A DNA stretch of 64,000 bases. Source: Anaerolinea sp. (lineage in GTDB: Bacteria > Chloroflexota > Anaerolineae > Anaerolineales > Anaerolineaceae). The position numbers and the translations under genes were made by a program. Below the pieces are notes generated by a model that saw only the letters and a list, made by a program, of their open reading frames with translations, was not told where the DNA came from and did no database searches. Location: positions 158,673 through 222,672 of the forward strand of contig DYEC01000024.1 in the NCBI GenBank assembly GCA_020725865.1. The letters run 5' to 3'. Numbering within the stretch: position 1 is the stretch's first letter; every line of letters begins with the position of its first letter. Below, piece by piece: positions 1 to 9,774 of the stretch.

Positions 1-1
1 A

Positions 2-625
2 CCCTGTTGTTCGAGCACCCATTTCATGCTTCGCTTTCTACTTTCCCCCATTCGTATTCTCGGGGATGAAAACGGACGGGTCTGCGGGGTGGAATTGGAA
101 GAGAATACGTTGGTGAAGGTCAATGGAGAGGTCAAAGCCCGCGGGACAGGACGCAAGGTTACCATGGATCTGGACACAATTATATTTGCAATTGGCGATG
201 CGGTTGATCCGCAATTGGGCTTACCTGTGTCTGGCGGGGAGTATGCCAAAAATCCCAATCCTCGCTTTCCCGTGGAAGGTATCAGTTACGAGTTATATGA
301 CCCCCAGTCCGATAAGCCATTGGAAGGGCTATTTGTAGCCGGCTGGGCGCGCCAAGCAAGCACGGGGCTGGTCGGTATTACACGCCGCGATGGATGCAAT
401 GCCGCGCATGCCATCCTCCAGTATTTGCAGACCGCTCAGCCAGCTGGTAGCCTGCCCATGGAAAGGCTGCGGCATGTTCTCGGTAGGCTGAAAAAGCCTG
501 TGATCACCAAGGACGATCTGGAAAAATTGGAGCGGGTGGAACGGCAGCGCGCCGAAGAACTGAGTTTGCCAGAATTTAAATTTGATACAAATGAGGAAAT
601 GCTGGCAGCAATTGGAAAAGCCTGA
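2..625 (+). CDS. Ferredoxin-NADP reductase type FAD oxidoreductase, C-terminal part (5' end outside window)
   Basis: The reading frame is open from base 2 onward, so the gene starts before the window. What remains is the C-terminal ~207 residues of an adrenodoxin-reductase/GltD-like flavoprotein. The visible signatures are the 'IFAIGDAVD' stretch and the segment 'GLFVAGWARQASTGLVGITR' followed by DG, which in this family closes the FAD/NADPH sites. The C-terminus ends in a charged helical tail that I do not recognise. The probable role is electron transfer between NADPH and ferredoxin. That would fit the neighbouring ferredoxin-dependent 2-oxoacid oxidoreductase, although that operon is on the other strand. 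The N-terminal FAD-binding GxGxxG cannot be checked here. Confidence 0.75.
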   Translation, partial: PCCSSTHFMLRFLLSPIRILGDENGRVCGVELEENTLVKVNGEVKARGTGRKVTMDLDTIIFAIGDAVDPQLGLPVSGGEYAKNPNPRFPVEGISYELYDPQSDKPLEGLFVAGWARQASTGLVGITRRDGCNAAHAILQYLQTAQPAGSLPMERLRHVLGRLKKPVITKDDLEKLERVERQRAEELSLPEFKFDTNEEMLAAIGKA

Positions 626-631
626 ACTTTT

Positions 632-1138
632 CTAATGCCGCTTGCGCTTTTTTTCTGTCTTGGTTTGGGTGTAAGGAATGAGTAGTAGAAAACCGATGGC
701 GATCAATGCTTCGCCAATCATTACTCCGCGTGCCTGCCATCCGCCAAAGTATGGCACGCTGGGCAGGGGATGACTGCCAAACCCAAAGACATCCGCCATT
801 CCTGAAAAAACAGCTACAACATACCCTGTAGTGACAAAGCGCAAACCGAAATCGGCGGCAATACTTGGCGGTTCGTTTCTCCAGAGCGCCATCAGGCTGA
901 TGTAACCGCCGATGCAAATGATTGCTAATCCGATCAGCAAAACGGCAATTTGGACGAATCCAATTACCGGGCTACGATCCCAGCCAAAGATGCTGGGACG
1001 GGCACCAATCAAAAAGACAATAAAGCCAAATAATGTCACCCCCAAACCGAAACGCACCCTGCGGCGCGGGTAGGGACGAATTGGAATGGTGGCGCTGCTG
1101 GATGCTGATGAAACGGAGGAAGGCGAGGTATCACTCAT
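632..1138 (-). CDS. Small membrane protein of unknown function
   Basis: 168 residues with a Ser-rich N-terminus, a basic patch (YPRRRVR) and about four hydrophobic segments at roughly residues 30-48, 57-82, 101-120 and 138-155, ending in a strongly basic tail (KKRKRH). I do not recognise a family. Its ATG overlaps the stop of the upstream M19 dipeptidase gene in an ATGA arrangement, so the two are probably translationally coupled and co-expressed. It could be a membrane partner or simply a passenger of the operon; nothing in the sequence decides this. Confidence 0.7.
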   Translation of the reverse strand: MSDTSPSSVSSASSSATIPIRPYPRRRVRFGLGVTLFGFIVFLIGARPSIFGWDRSPVIGFVQIAVLLIGLAIICIGGYISLMALWRNEPPSIAADFGLRFVTTGYVVAVFSGMADVFGFGSHPLPSVPYFGGWQARGVMIGEALIAIGFLLLIPYTQTKTEKKRKRH

Positions 1139-2268
1139 GATTCTGGCAATACTTTTTCCAGGATGCGCTGCCAGTTCCCTCCCAGTATAGCAGTAATATC
1201 GTCGGGCTGGTAGCCCTCTTCGGCGAGAATGCCGCTTAGTTTTTGCAAGTCGGCGATGGTCTCCAGTTCCATCGGAACAGCGGGCCAGCCGAAGCCGCCA
1301 TCGAAGTCTGTACCGATGCCAACATGGCGGGCATCACCGGCAATCTGACAGATGTGGTCAATATGTGCGGTCCAGTCTTTCAAGGTGACCTGATGTCTGC
1401 CGTCTTGTTCTGTCCATCCTGGACGGAGAAAACGATTATAAGGCAATACCCCAATCACACCATCCCGTTCCACCATCCGGCGGATTGCCAGATCGGAGAG
1501 GTGACGCTCCCCTTTTCGGTCAGTGATGTGGTATTCTCCGCCGATATATCTGGTCAGAGCGCGGGCATTACTATGAGAGGCAATCACCACACCTTCGTAA
1601 GTATCCAGTGCTTGCAGGGTGGAGATCTCGTTCATGTGGCTCACATCGAGAGCAAAGCCGAGTTCTGCCATTGTTTCAAGCAGTTCATATCCTTCTTTTG
1701 TGAATCCTTCACCTTCCATTGAGCCGCCGCAAAACCGCTCGCCTGCCCAGACCGGTCCAACGATGCGCACTCCGGCTTCCCAGTATTCCTCCATCTCGCG
1801 CGGACGTCGGATGCCTTCAGCATTTTCCATGAGCATGACCAAACCTGTTGGGCAGGTTATTGTGTTGCCGGCTTCACTGCTCTGGCTTCGTTTCCAGCAG
1901 CTCAAAACGGTTTGCAAATCCTGCCGGTTGAAAACGGGCTGAAATTTTTCGGGATGTTCCTCGCACAATTTGCGATAGTAATCTATTTCTTGCCAGTAGA
2001 GTTCATGTGCCTGATCGAAGGTATGATAACAGATGACGTCCCATTCACCCTCTTTATATCTTTCGGGTGTGATGAAGAGGGTTGCAAAGATGATAGCGAC
2101 CTTGCCCTGCTGGTATTCCTGCCAGCCTAACATGGTATGCCCGTTAACGCTGGGAATAAACGTGCCTTGTTCGAATTGACGGATGGAGGCGGCGGATTGG
2201 GTGTAATCGCGTCCAAAAGTCAACGCGCTATAAGCAAGATCTTCGTGGGCATCAATGATGATCGACAT
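1135..2268 (-). CDS. Membrane dipeptidase family protein (peptidase M19)
   Basis: 377 residues matching the renal dipeptidase/M19 TIM-barrel metallopeptidase family, which hydrolyses dipeptides at a binuclear zinc site. Visible motifs are the N-terminal 'DAHEDLA' (family consensus DxHxD), 'LDVSHMNE', 'IASHSNARAL' and 'HVGIGTDFDGG', which supply metal ligands and substrate residues, and a C-terminal 'ILGGNWQRIL' that is the usual NxxR end. No signal peptide is visible, so it is probably cytoplasmic. The start codon lies about 10 bases after the terminator of the upstream S1 gene and has no clear Shine-Dalgarno. The start is supported because the conserved DxHxD begins at residue 7, as in the family. 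Confidence 0.85.
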   Translation of the reverse strand: MSIIIDAHEDLAYSALTFGRDYTQSAASIRQFEQGTFIPSVNGHTMLGWQEYQQGKVAIIFATLFITPERYKEGEWDVICYHTFDQAHELYWQEIDYYRKLCEEHPEKFQPVFNRQDLQTVLSCWKRSQSSEAGNTITCPTGLVMLMENAEGIRRPREMEEYWEAGVRIVGPVWAGERFCGGSMEGEGFTKEGYELLETMAELGFALDVSHMNEISTLQALDTYEGVVIASHSNARALTRYIGGEYHITDRKGERHLSDLAIRRMVERDGVIGVLPYNRFLRPGWTEQDGRHQVTLKDWTAHIDHICQIAGDARHVGIGTDFDGGFGWPAVPMELETIADLQKLSGILAEEGYQPDDITAILGGNWQRILEKVLPES

Positions 2269-2277
2269 AAGCTGATG

Positions 2278-2306
2278 ATAAAAAAGCGCACCGGTAGGGG
2301 TGCGCT
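2278..2306 (-). terminator. Intrinsic terminator of the S1 protein gene
   Basis: Read on the minus strand, AGCGCACC and GGTGCGCT form a perfect 8-bp stem around a 6-base loop, followed directly by a run of T. It sits just past the S1 gene stop and immediately before the dipeptidase start codon, so dipeptidase expression would need readthrough or a start very close to it. Confidence 0.8.
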
Positions 2307-2326
2307 AATTCAAAAAATTGCTTGAT

Positions 2327-3559
2327 TTATTCAGATTGTTGCTCTTCATCATCCTCATCAATATCGGTGAGGTCTTCCTCTTCCAACAGGGTCTGCCAGT
2401 CCAGGTCGGCGTAAGCCATCGAGTCCACGCGCCGTAAACTGAGACCGATGCGGCGGTTTTGCGGGTCAATTTTGATCACCCGCAGGGTAACGACGTCGCC
2501 TTCTTTAAGGACTTCTTTAGGGTGTTCAATATGTTTCTCGCTGATTTCCGATATGTGGATCAGACCTTCCAGGTCTTCTTCCAGTCTGGCAAAGGCACCG
2601 AACTTAGTCAGGCGTGTGATTGTTGCTTCGACAAGCTGACCAACCTGATATTTGCTGGTACGGGATGTCCACGGGTCTTCCTGAAGCTGACGGATGGATA
2701 AGCCAATACGCCTTTTTTCGCGGTCAATACTGATCACTTTAACTTTAACTTCCTGACCGACCTGGAGCACTTCACTGGGATGTTGAATGCGATCCCAGGA
2801 GATTTCAGATAGATGCACTAATCCGTCTGCGCCGCTGATATTCACAAAGGCACCAAACTCAGCCAAGCTTGTGACGCGCCCAACGCGCACATCACCTTCT
2901 TGCAGTTCTTCGATGACCCGGTCTTTGAGTGTTTCCCGGGTTTCTGTACTTGCGGCCCGCTCAGAGAGAATCAGACGGTGCCGTTCGCGATCAACCTCAA
3001 TGACACAGACGTCAATTTCTTCACCGACCATTTTTCCCCAGCGTTCTTCTGGAGTATCACCGCTCATGGCTGCCCGCCGGCTCAGGCTGACCTGAGAAGC
3101 CGGTACAAAGCCTCGCAAACCGCCGATGGAAACGATCAACCCGCCTTTGTTGTAGCCAATGATTGTGCTATGGTAGGATTGCTTGGAAGTCATCAGGTCT
3201 TCGACTTGTTTCCAGCCGACCTCTTCTCGCGCCCGCACATAGGAAAGGACAACATTTCCGTTCTGGTCTTCCGGATTAACAATGTAAACCGGAATTTTCT
3301 GACCGACCTGTAAGGCGGCCAGCTCATTTTGGGGGATCATTTCGTATTCCTTCCCCGAAATCATTCCCTCGGATTTGGCACCGATGCTGACCAGGATTTG
3401 CCCTGGTGAAATGCTGGCGATGACACCCTCGCGAATTTCACCTTGACGCGGGAAATCAATATCCAGTCCTTCGCGTTCTAGCAACGTTGCCATATTTGTA
3501 TCGTTGTTTTCGTTCTCGGGCATAGCCCCCTGCTCGAGCTGGATGTTCTCACTGTCCAT
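2327..3559 (-). CDS. rpsA: S1 RNA-binding domain protein, ribosomal protein S1 homologue
   Basis: 410 residues with four S1 (OB-fold) domains, at about residues 40-105, 130-200, 220-290 and 305-375. The last two are most typical, with 'FGAFVNI...GLVHLSEIS' and 'FGAFARL...GLIHISEIS' cores and 'DREKRRIGLSIRQ'-type ends. It ends in an acidic tail. Bacterial S1 binds mRNA and the 30S subunit to help initiation; four-domain forms occur in Gram-positive and deep-branching bacteria. I chose the ATG at 3557-3559 (MDSENIQ), because a good promoter occupies 3594-3622 and would be inside the gene if a longer frame were used. A GGAG lies 12 bases upstream of this ATG. Monocistronic, with its own terminator. 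Confidence 0.85.
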   Translation of the reverse strand: MDSENIQLEQGAMPENENNDTNMATLLEREGLDIDFPRQGEIREGVIASISPGQILVSIGAKSEGMISGKEYEMIPQNELAALQVGQKIPVYIVNPEDQNGNVVLSYVRAREEVGWKQVEDLMTSKQSYHSTIIGYNKGGLIVSIGGLRGFVPASQVSLSRRAAMSGDTPEERWGKMVGEEIDVCVIEVDRERHRLILSERAASTETRETLKDRVIEELQEGDVRVGRVTSLAEFGAFVNISGADGLVHLSEISWDRIQHPSEVLQVGQEVKVKVISIDREKRRIGLSIRQLQEDPWTSRTSKYQVGQLVEATITRLTKFGAFARLEEDLEGLIHISEISEKHIEHPKEVLKEGDVVTLRVIKIDPQNRRIGLSLRRVDSMAYADLDWQTLLEEEDLTDIDEDDEEQQSE

Positions 3560-3593
3560 ACTGTATGAATGCTCCGGATAAAAAGTTAGATTG

Positions 3594-3622
3594 ATTATAA
3601 AAGCAATATGTAATCTTGACAA
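3594..3622 (-). promoter_or_regulatory. Promoter of the S1 protein gene
   Basis: On the minus strand TTGTCA (-35) and a perfect TATAAT (-10) are separated by 17 bases. The predicted start of transcription is near 3587, leaving a leader of about 28 bases before the ATG at 3559. Confidence 0.65.
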
Positions 3623-3782
3623 CCCTCATATTGGGGTTTTCACATAAGTTTTCATCGAAACGTGCAGTTAAGTCAGGAGGGTAAAAAATGATAGATAAGA
3701 ACGCCTGTAACAATTTGTTTCTTTGTCTCTGTGCGCATTGGTTTGAAAATGGGGTGTGTTAAGAGTGAGTTAGAGAAGATTG

Positions 3783-3815
3783 AAAAATCCTGGCAGGACC
3801 ATCGTCCTGCCAGGA
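3783..3815 (-). terminator. Intrinsic terminator of the 2-oxoacid oxidoreductase operon
   Basis: TCCTGGCAGGAC (3788-3799) and GTCCTGCCAGGA (3804-3815) form a perfect 12-bp stem with a 4-base loop. On the minus strand the stem is followed by a short T run. It lies just after the gamma-subunit stop codon. Confidence 0.85.
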
Positions 3816-3832
3816 CGGACCGATTTGGAGGG

Positions 3833-4381
3833 TTACTTGACCTTCTCGACAAGATAATTCATGCCACGCTTAAGCGCTTCCAGATTGGCGGAGAGCAGTT
3901 TTTGCATCCGCTCAGTGGTGTGTTCGCGCAGGACTTTGGCGATAGCTTCTTCTGGAAGAATGGGTAAGTTGCCCAGCAGTGCGCCCAGCATGACCATGTT
4001 GGCCATACGTTTGTCACCCAGTGATTCGGCAATTTCGCTGGCAGGGATCATTACGGTTTGGATGTCTGTTCGCTGGGGGGCTCGATCCACCATGGACGCA
4101 TTGACGATGAGCAAGCCGCCCGCTTTTACCAGAGGTTCGTATTTATCTAGGGATGGCAGGTTGAGCGCCAGCACCACTTTGGGGGAGCCAACCACTGGCG
4201 AGCCAATTTCTTCATCTGAGATGATCACCGTGCAGTTGGCTGTGCCACCGCGCATTTCAGGACCGTAAGAAGGGATCCAGGTAACCTGCAGGCTTTGTTC
4301 CATAGCCGCGTACGCCAGCAATTGACCGGCAAACAAAACTCCCTGACCGCCGAAGCCGGAGATAATAATTTCGGTTTGCAT
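3833..4381 (-). CDS. korC: 2-oxoacid:ferredoxin oxidoreductase, gamma subunit
   Basis: 182 residues of the pyruvate/ketoisovalerate oxidoreductase gamma domain family. The N-terminal 'ISGFGGQGVLFAGQLLA' and 'SYGPEMRGGTANCTVIIS' are characteristic. This subunit helps bind CoA and completes the complex that oxidatively decarboxylates a 2-oxoacid to acyl-CoA while reducing ferredoxin. It is the last gene of a four-gene minus-strand set (delta, alpha, beta, gamma). Gene order and subunit sizes fit 2-oxoglutarate (Kor) or branched-chain (Vor) enzymes; the substrate cannot be settled from sequence alone. Confidence 0.88.
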   Translation of the reverse strand: MQTEIIISGFGGQGVLFAGQLLAYAAMEQSLQVTWIPSYGPEMRGGTANCTVIISDEEIGSPVVGSPKVVLALNLPSLDKYEPLVKAGGLLIVNASMVDRAPQRTDIQTVMIPASEIAESLGDKRMANMVMLGALLGNLPILPEEAIAKVLREHTTERMQKLLSANLEALKRGMNYLVEKVK

Positions 4382-4397
4382 CGCTCCTTCTCCCTTT

Positions 4398-5171
4398 TTA
4401 TATTCTAAGTGAGGCTATCACTGGGTGAACTTTGAAGTCATTGATGGGGAAATAAGGGATCATGTTTTGTTCGATCCATCTCAGGGCATCCACCGGGTCC
4501 ATTCCCCAGTTGGTCGGGCAGGAAGAGAGCAGCTCGACCAGCGAAAAGCCCAAACCGCGCACCTGAGTTTCAAACGCCAGACGGATTGCTTTCTTAGCCA
4601 GACGAATGTTTTTGGGGTCGTGCAGGCTGCGTCTGACGATATATCCGGCACCTTCCTGTGTTGCCAGCAATTCTGCAGTGCGAATCGGGTATCCCTGACT
4701 TTCAACGTCTCGCCCATTTGGGGAAGAGGTAGTCTTCATGCCCGGCAGGGTGGTGGGTGCCATTTGTCCACCGGTCATTCCGTAGTTCGCATTGTTAATG
4801 AAGATTACAGTAATATTCTCGCCACGCCCGGCGGCGGCAACGATTTCGCCCATGCCGATGGATGCCAGATCACCATCGCCCTGATAGGTGAAAACAATTC
4901 GATCCGACAGGACGCGCTTGATTCCGGTTGCCATTGCCGGGGCACGCCCATGCGGCGCTTGTACAAAGTCGAAGTCAAAGTAATTGTAGGCAAACACTGA
5001 ACAGCCTACGGATGCAACACCGATGGTCGTTTCCCGCAATCCCATTTCGTCAATGACTTCAGCAACCAGACGATGGGCGATGCCATGAGTGCAACCGGGA
5101 CAGTAGTGTGTTCCCAGATCGGTCAGGGTGGCGGGGCGGTGATAAACTGTTATTTCAGTATCCGTAACCAT
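4398..5171 (-). CDS. korB: 2-oxoacid:ferredoxin oxidoreductase, beta subunit (TPP-binding)
   Basis: 257 residues. The thiamine-diphosphate motif begins at '[12 protein letters not shown]' and closes with '[12 protein letters not shown]', the typical GDG...NN pattern of OFOR beta subunits. An early 'HYCPGCTHG' provides the Cys-X2-Cys of the cluster region. I start at the ATG at 5169-5171 because GAGGAG lies 7 bases upstream. The alpha-subunit stop TGA overlaps this ribosome-binding site, so the genes are tightly coupled. The product pairs with the alpha subunit to form the catalytic core. Confidence 0.9.
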   Translation of the reverse strand: MVTDTEITVYHRPATLTDLGTHYCPGCTHGIAHRLVAEVIDEMGLRETTIGVASVGCSVFAYNYFDFDFVQAPHGRAPAMATGIKRVLSDRIVFTYQGDGDLASIGMGEIVAAAGRGENITVIFINNANYGMTGGQMAPTTLPGMKTTSSPNGRDVESQGYPIRTAELLATQEGAGYIVRRSLHDPKNIRLAKKAIRLAFETQVRGLGFSLVELLSSCPTNWGMDPVDALRWIEQNMIPYFPINDFKVHPVIASLRI

Positions 5172-5182
5172 TGATACACTCC

Positions 5183-6295
5183 TCAAATGTGCTGTACCAT
5201 TCGCTCAAGCCATTGATCGCGCGGATGACCGTTCAGGCGACCGGATTTCTCAGTCATGCGGTGAATTTCAACCAGTACTTCATCGGGCAGGGGAACGATG
5301 CCGCCCGGTCTGCCATAGAAGTGGACTGGTGTGCGGCCTTTTACGCAAGCCATAACATCGTCCAGCATTTGACCGCTGTTCATTTCAACGACCAGAATAC
5401 CTTTGCTGCTTCCTGCCAGTGCTTCGATTTGCTGGGCTGGGAAAGGCGCCAACGTGACCGGGCGCAGCAAGCCCACCTTGTTGCCTTCGGCTCGGGCGGC
5501 ACGCACGGCAGAGAGCGCTACGCGTCCTGCCGTGCCGAAACCGATCACAACATATTCGGCATCTTCAAGGAAGTAAGATTTGTAGCGCACTTCATTTTTC
5601 TTAACTTCCTGCCAGCGTTGCAAAATGCGCAGATTGGTTTTTTCCTGTTCTACCGGGTTTAGGTAGATGGAGGTGTGAATACGGCGCTCGCGGCCAATGG
5701 CGCCGCGCGTTGCCCACTCGGGGTAACTCTCACGCAAAGGCTGCATGGGCGGCAATTCGGCGGGCTCCATCATCTGTCCCAAGCTGCCATCTAACAGAAC
5801 GATAACAATGGAGCGGTATTTCTCAGCCAGGTCAAAAGCCAGCACGGTAAGGTCAATTGCTTCCTGAATGTTGGCGGGTGCTAGAACGATGGGGTAGTAA
5901 TCGCCATGACCGCCGCCATGGACGATTTGATTGTAGTCCTGTTGCGATGGAGCAATATTGCCCAGCCCCGGACCACCGCGCATCACGTCAATCAAAACAA
6001 CCGGCAACTCTGTTCCTGCAATATAAGAAAGTCCTTCCATCATCAGGCTGATTCCCGGACTGGAAGAGGAGCTCATCACCCGCACGCCCGTGCAGGCTGC
6101 ACCATATACCATATTGATAGCACCAAGTTCACTTTCCGCCTGAACGAACGTCCGCCCCAGTTCGGGCATCCGCTTGGAGAGGTACTCCAATAACTCGGTT
6201 TGCGGTGTGATTGGGTAGCCAAAGTATGCCTGAAGTCCCGCACGCACGGCTGCTTCGGCGATGGCAATGTTGCCTTTCAGCAATTCCTTTACCAT
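5183..6295 (-). CDS. korA: 2-oxoacid:ferredoxin oxidoreductase, alpha subunit
   Basis: 370 residues when started at the ATG at 6293-6295, which has AGGAGAGGTG just upstream. A longer in-frame start at 6373 would run into the ferredoxin gene and is unlikely. The N-terminus '[32 protein letters not shown]' and '[31 protein letters not shown]' are diagnostic of OFOR alpha domain I, followed by the domain II region. The protein carries out 2-oxoacid binding together with the beta subunit. It sits between the ferredoxin-like delta and beta genes with almost no spacing. Confidence 0.9.
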   Translation of the reverse strand: MVKELLKGNIAIAEAAVRAGLQAYFGYPITPQTELLEYLSKRMPELGRTFVQAESELGAINMVYGAACTGVRVMSSSSSPGISLMMEGLSYIAGTELPVVLIDVMRGGPGLGNIAPSQQDYNQIVHGGGHGDYYPIVLAPANIQEAIDLTVLAFDLAEKYRSIVIVLLDGSLGQMMEPAELPPMQPLRESYPEWATRGAIGRERRIHTSIYLNPVEQEKTNLRILQRWQEVKKNEVRYKSYFLEDAEYVVIGFGTAGRVALSAVRAARAEGNKVGLLRPVTLAPFPAQQIEALAGSSKGILVVEMNSGQMLDDVMACVKGRTPVHFYGRPGGIVPLPDEVLVEIHRMTEKSGRLNGHPRDQWLERMVQHI

Positions 6296-6299
6296 ATTT

Positions 6300-6548
6300 T
6301 CACCTCTCCTGTACTGGTTGAGCAGCTTTTGCGAGCTCGCGATAGACTTCAATAGCTGCTTCTGGACAGACAATGGCGCAGATGCCGCAGCCGGTACAAC
6401 CGGCGGCGATCAGCTCAGCGGGGTGATAGCCTTTGGAATTCAGGCGGTCCATAGCAAGGCTGAGGACACTCTGTGGACAGGCCGCCACGCACAACCCGCA
6501 GGCTTTGCAGTATTTCTCAGTCACTTCGACTCGTCCCTTTACGGGCAT
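6300..6548 (-). CDS. korD: 2-oxoacid:ferredoxin oxidoreductase, delta subunit (2x[4Fe-4S] ferredoxin)
   Basis: 82 residues with two cluster motifs, '[12 protein letters not shown]' and '[12 protein letters not shown]', each the standard CxxCxxCxxxCP for a [4Fe-4S] cluster. It would pass electrons from the TPP/cluster core to free ferredoxin. The start at 6546-6548 is chosen because AAAGGAG lies a few bases upstream; a longer frame to 6650 has no support. It is the first gene of the operon. Confidence 0.9.
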   Translation of the reverse strand: MPVKGRVEVTEKYCKACGLCVAACPQSVLSLAMDRLNSKGYHPAELIAAGCTGCGICAIVCPEAAIEVYRELAKAAQPVQER

Positions 6549-6782
6549 TTGTTTTTCTCCTTTCTGGATTTCCGAGAACTTGGACAAAAACAGTAAGAAT
6601 CTTGCCGCGATTCTATTATGTGTCCATTTGGCTTCAGGGTGTAGTGTCAACCGTCATAGAGTCTGAATGTAGAATATACCCTCAATACGCGGAAAAGCGT
6701 TGGAGTAACCTTTCTTTATCTCGTTGGAGCGGGTCGAGCAGTTGTCCGGGTTTTAGGGTGGATATAGTAAATGTACATTTTC

Positions 6783-6811
6783 TTGACAAACCTTATTCCC
6801 TGGTTTAAACT
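6783..6811 (+). promoter_or_regulatory. Promoter of the riboswitch-ATPase transcript
   Basis: A perfect TTGACA (6783-6788) and TAAACT (6806-6811) are separated by 17 bases. The predicted transcription start near 6818 is just upstream of the first conserved riboswitch element, which supports the call. The rest of 6549-6782, between the divergent korD and this unit, shows no gene and no convincing minus-strand promoter. Confidence 0.65.
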
Positions 6812-6814
6812 GAA

Positions 6815-6944
6815 AGCGGTTGGGGAGTAGCGCCCTCCATTGTGGGACAAATTGTCGTCAAGACGGAGTATGGCTCCCGGCAATTTGTGCGCTTTGATGC
6901 GTTCAGCGAGACCACCACAGGTTTTATGTGGTGGCTGTTTTTTT
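6815..6944 (+). ncRNA. yybP-ykoY manganese riboswitch with terminator
   Basis: The family's conserved strings are present in order: GGGGAGTAGC at 6822-6831, TCGTCA at 6855-6860 and GCGAGACC at 6906-6913. These form the L1 and L3 Mn2+ site of the yybP-ykoY class. Directly after, CCACCACA (6912-6919) and TGTGGTGG (6927-6934) form an 8-bp stem followed by seven T, an intrinsic terminator. The ACC of the P1 3' strand is shared with the terminator stem, so the two structures are mutually exclusive. Mn2+ binding should stabilise P1 and allow readthrough into the ATPase gene (known for the family, inferred here). Confidence 0.88.
6912..6944 (+). terminator. Regulated intrinsic terminator of the Mn riboswitch
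   Basis: An 8-bp G+C-rich stem with a 7-base loop is followed by CTG and seven T. It overlaps the last conserved bases of the riboswitch and lies 18 bases before the ATPase ATG, the expected position for an expression platform. Confidence 0.8.
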
Positions 6945-6961
6945 AGACCTCGAGGTGATGC

Positions 6962-9700
6962 ATGAACTGGTATGAGCTGAATAAAGAGGAAGTTCTCGAA
7001 CTGTTGGGCAGTGATGCAGATTCTGGCTTGAGTCTGGCGGAAGTTCAGCGCCGCACGCAACAATATGGTGCAAATGAGTTAATTGATCGAGGGCAAAAAA
7101 GCGTCTGGAAGATTTTATGGGAACAATTGACCGGCATCATGGTGGTCATCCTGATCATTTCCGCCGTCATCTCGCTGGTTTTGGGGGAATATAAGGATGC
7201 TATTGCTATTCTGGTGATTGTCGTTCTTAACGCAGTTCTCGGTTTCACACAGGAATATCGCGCTGAGCAGGCGATGGCTGCATTGAAGAAACTGGCTGTG
7301 CCGGTGGTGCGCGTCCGGCGTGACGGACACGTCCAAGAAGTGACAGCGCGTGCGCTGGTGCCTGGGGATATTGTCCTGCTCGAAGCGGGTAACCTGGTTC
7401 CGGCTGACTGCCGTCTGCTGGAAGCCATGAACCTGCGCGTTCAGGAGGCAGTGCTGACGGGCGAATCGGAGCCTCTGGATAAAGTAACAGAAGCCTTGAA
7501 GCAAGCAGAGGTGCCGCTTGCCGAACAGCGAAACATGTTGTTTATGGGTACAGTGGTGACTTATGGGCGCGGTATGGCGGTTGTGGTCGAAACGGGTATG
7601 CGTACCCAGCTTGGTCAGATTGCCGAAATGATCCAGACGGTTGAGCAAGAGCCGACCCCATTACAGCAGCGTCTCAATCAACTGGGCAAGGGACTGGCAG
7701 TCGCGGCTCTGGCTATTGTGGCGGTTGTATTTGTGCTGGGGTTGGTGCGCGGCGAAGATGCTCGCCTGATGTTCATGACCGCCATCAGCATGGCAGTAGC
7801 CGCGGTGCCGGAAGGTTTACCGGCAGTGGTGACTATTGCTCTTGCTCTGGGCGCGCAGCGCATGCTCAAACGCCGTGCGTTGATTCGTAAATTGCCGGCA
7901 GTGGAGACGTTGGGTTCGGTGACGGTGATCTGTTCGGATAAAACTGGCACTCTCACCCAAAACCGTATGACGGTTGCCATTCTGGATGTGGCAGGACACC
8001 GCTACGATTTGATCGAGCGTTTGCGTGATTACAGTCCCACTTTTGATCTTACAGAAAAGGCACCCGAGATTTTGCAAAATCCCGCCTCCATTATTTTGCT
8101 GACAGCGGGGGCGCTGTGCAATGATGCGATTTTAGAAGTTCGCACAGACCAGACTGGTTTTTCTGCGGTGGGTGATCCGACCGAGGGTGCTCTGGTAGTT
8201 GCTGCTGCTCGTGCGGGGTTGTGGAAAAAGGAGCTGGAAGATGCCATGCCCCGCCGGGCAGAACTGCCCTTTGAGTCAGACCGTAAACGGATGACAACGG
8301 TGCATGAACTGGTGCCGGAAAAATTGCCCGAAGCGCTGAAATATGTTTGGAAGCAATTTTATTCACCCGATAATACACCCTATCTGACGGTTACCAAAGG
8401 CGCGGTGGATAGTCTTCTGACAGTATGTGACCGGGTGTGGGTGGATGGAAAGGTGCACTCACTGGATGACCACTGGTTGGGTCGCATTCAGACTGCAAAT
8501 AACGAACTGGCACAGAATGGGATGCGCGTGTTGGGGATCGCGTTTCGCTTTCGGGAAGACTTGCGTGTAGATGATCCTGCCAACTCTTTGGAAAGCCGTC
8601 TGATTTTTGTGGGCATGGTTGCCATGATTGACCCTGCCCGTCCGGAAGCTAAACCGGCTGTTCAAACTTGCCGGTCGGCTGGGATTCGTCCAGTAATGAT
8701 TACTGGTGACCATCCTCTGACCGCACTATATATAGCCCGTGAGCTAGGCATCGCTGATCAGGCAAATGTGGTGTCCGGTCAGCAGTTGAACAAGATGTCG
8801 GATGAGGAATTGGGGAATATCGTTTCCAATACGGCGGTTTATGCACGTGTCTCCCCCGAACATAAACTTCGTATTGTACAGGCGCTTCAAGACAAGGGTG
8901 AGGTCGTCGCAATGACCGGCGATGGCGTGAATGATGCCCCAGCGCTGAAAAAGGCGCAAATTGGAGTGGCAATGGGAATTACTGGTACGGATGTATCGAA
9001 AGAAGCTTCGGATATGGTCCTGCTGGATGATAATTTTGCTACCATCGTGGCGGCAGTGGAAGAGGGAAGACGGATTTACGACAACATCCGCAAGTTCATA
9101 AAGTACACTATGACATCCAATGCAGGTGAGATCTGGACAATGCTGTTGGCTCCTTTTTTGGGGATGCCTTTGCCGTTGACGCCGTTACAAATTCTGTGGG
9201 TAAACCTGGTGACTGATGGTCTGCCCGGGCTGGCATTGGCAGTGGAACCCGCTGAGCGTGATACCATGCGGCGCCCGCCGTTTCATCCAAATGAGAATAT
9301 TTTTGGACGGGGAATGGCGCGCGACATCCTTTGGGTTGGATTGTTGATGGGGCTGGTTTCACTGCTGAGTGGTTTTTTGTATTGGAAGGCAGATCGGGCG
9401 GTCTGGCAGACGGTAGTTTTTACCACGCTGACGCTTTCGCAGATGGGTAATGCAATGGCGGTGCGTTCACAACGAGATTCGCTTTTCAGTATTGGATTGT
9501 TGACAAATAAGGCGATGCTTGGTTCGGTGCTTCTGACCTTTGCCCTGCAAATGGCAGTAATTTATGTCCCATTCCTGCAGGGGGTGTTTTACACTGTAGC
9601 CTTGCCCTTGAAAGACCTGCTCATCAGTCTGGCTTTGAGTTTGGTGGTGTTTTTCAGCATAGAAATTTTCAAATTTGTGTTGCGCAAGTCTACACGCTGA
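6962..9700 (+). CDS. P2A-type cation-transporting ATPase (Ca2+/Mn2+ efflux)
   Basis: 912 residues of the SERCA/PMR1-like P-type ATPase family. Visible parts are the actuator TGES (166-169), the M4 ion-site 'AAVPEGLP' (PEGL 283-286), the phosphorylation site DKTGT (Asp326), '[11 protein letters not shown]' in the hinge, and M6 '[13 protein letters not shown]', which keeps the Asn/Thr/Asp calcium-site residues. There are about ten membrane segments, with a cation ATPase C-terminal domain after the P domain. The ATG follows GAGGTG closely. The Mn2+ riboswitch in the leader argues that the physiological substrate is Mn2+ rather than, or as well as, Ca2+. It acts in the cytoplasmic membrane, exporting the ion at the cost of ATP. 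Confidence 0.9.
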   Translation: MNWYELNKEEVLELLGSDADSGLSLAEVQRRTQQYGANELIDRGQKSVWKILWEQLTGIMVVILIISAVISLVLGEYKDAIAILVIVVLNAVLGFTQEYRAEQAMAALKKLAVPVVRVRRDGHVQEVTARALVPGDIVLLEAGNLVPADCRLLEAMNLRVQEAVLTGESEPLDKVTEALKQAEVPLAEQRNMLFMGTVVTYGRGMAVVVETGMRTQLGQIAEMIQTVEQEPTPLQQRLNQLGKGLAVAALAIVAVVFVLGLVRGEDARLMFMTAISMAVAAVPEGLPAVVTIALALGAQRMLKRRALIRKLPAVETLGSVTVICSDKTGTLTQNRMTVAILDVAGHRYDLIERLRDYSPTFDLTEKAPEILQNPASIILLTAGALCNDAILEVRTDQTGFSAVGDPTEGALVVAAARAGLWKKELEDAMPRRAELPFESDRKRMTTVHELVPEKLPEALKYVWKQFYSPDNTPYLTVTKGAVDSLLTVCDRVWVDGKVHSLDDHWLGRIQTANNELAQNGMRVLGIAFRFREDLRVDDPANSLESRLIFVGMVAMIDPARPEAKPAVQTCRSAGIRPVMITGDHPLTALYIARELGIADQANVVSGQQLNKMSDEELGNIVSNTAVYARVSPEHKLRIVQALQDKGEVVAMTGDGVNDAPALKKAQIGVAMGITGTDVSKEASDMVLLDDNFATIVAAVEEGRRIYDNIRKFIKYTMTSNAGEIWTMLLAPFLGMPLPLTPLQILWVNLVTDGLPGLALAVEPAERDTMRRPPFHPNENIFGRGMARDILWVGLLMGLVSLLSGFLYWKADRAVWQTVVFTTLTLSQMGNAMAVRSQRDSLFSIGLLTNKAMLGSVLLTFALQMAVIYVPFLQGVFYTVALPLKDLLISLALSLVVFFSIEIFKFVLRKSTR

Positions 9701-9774
9701 AAGTGCAGTAGAATTTGTTCATGTAGTTATCTGCGGTTTGCTGCAGAAATATTCTTGACAAAGTGGAGCTTTTG

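Noticed and set aside
6645..6650. Minus-strand TTGACA as a promoter for the korDABC genes
   Set aside because: The nearest -10-like string (6615-6620) is 24 bases away, too far for a normal promoter.
9753..9758. TTGACA in front of the AlaX gene
   Set aside because: A -10 at proper spacing would fall inside the start of the gene and none is seen.
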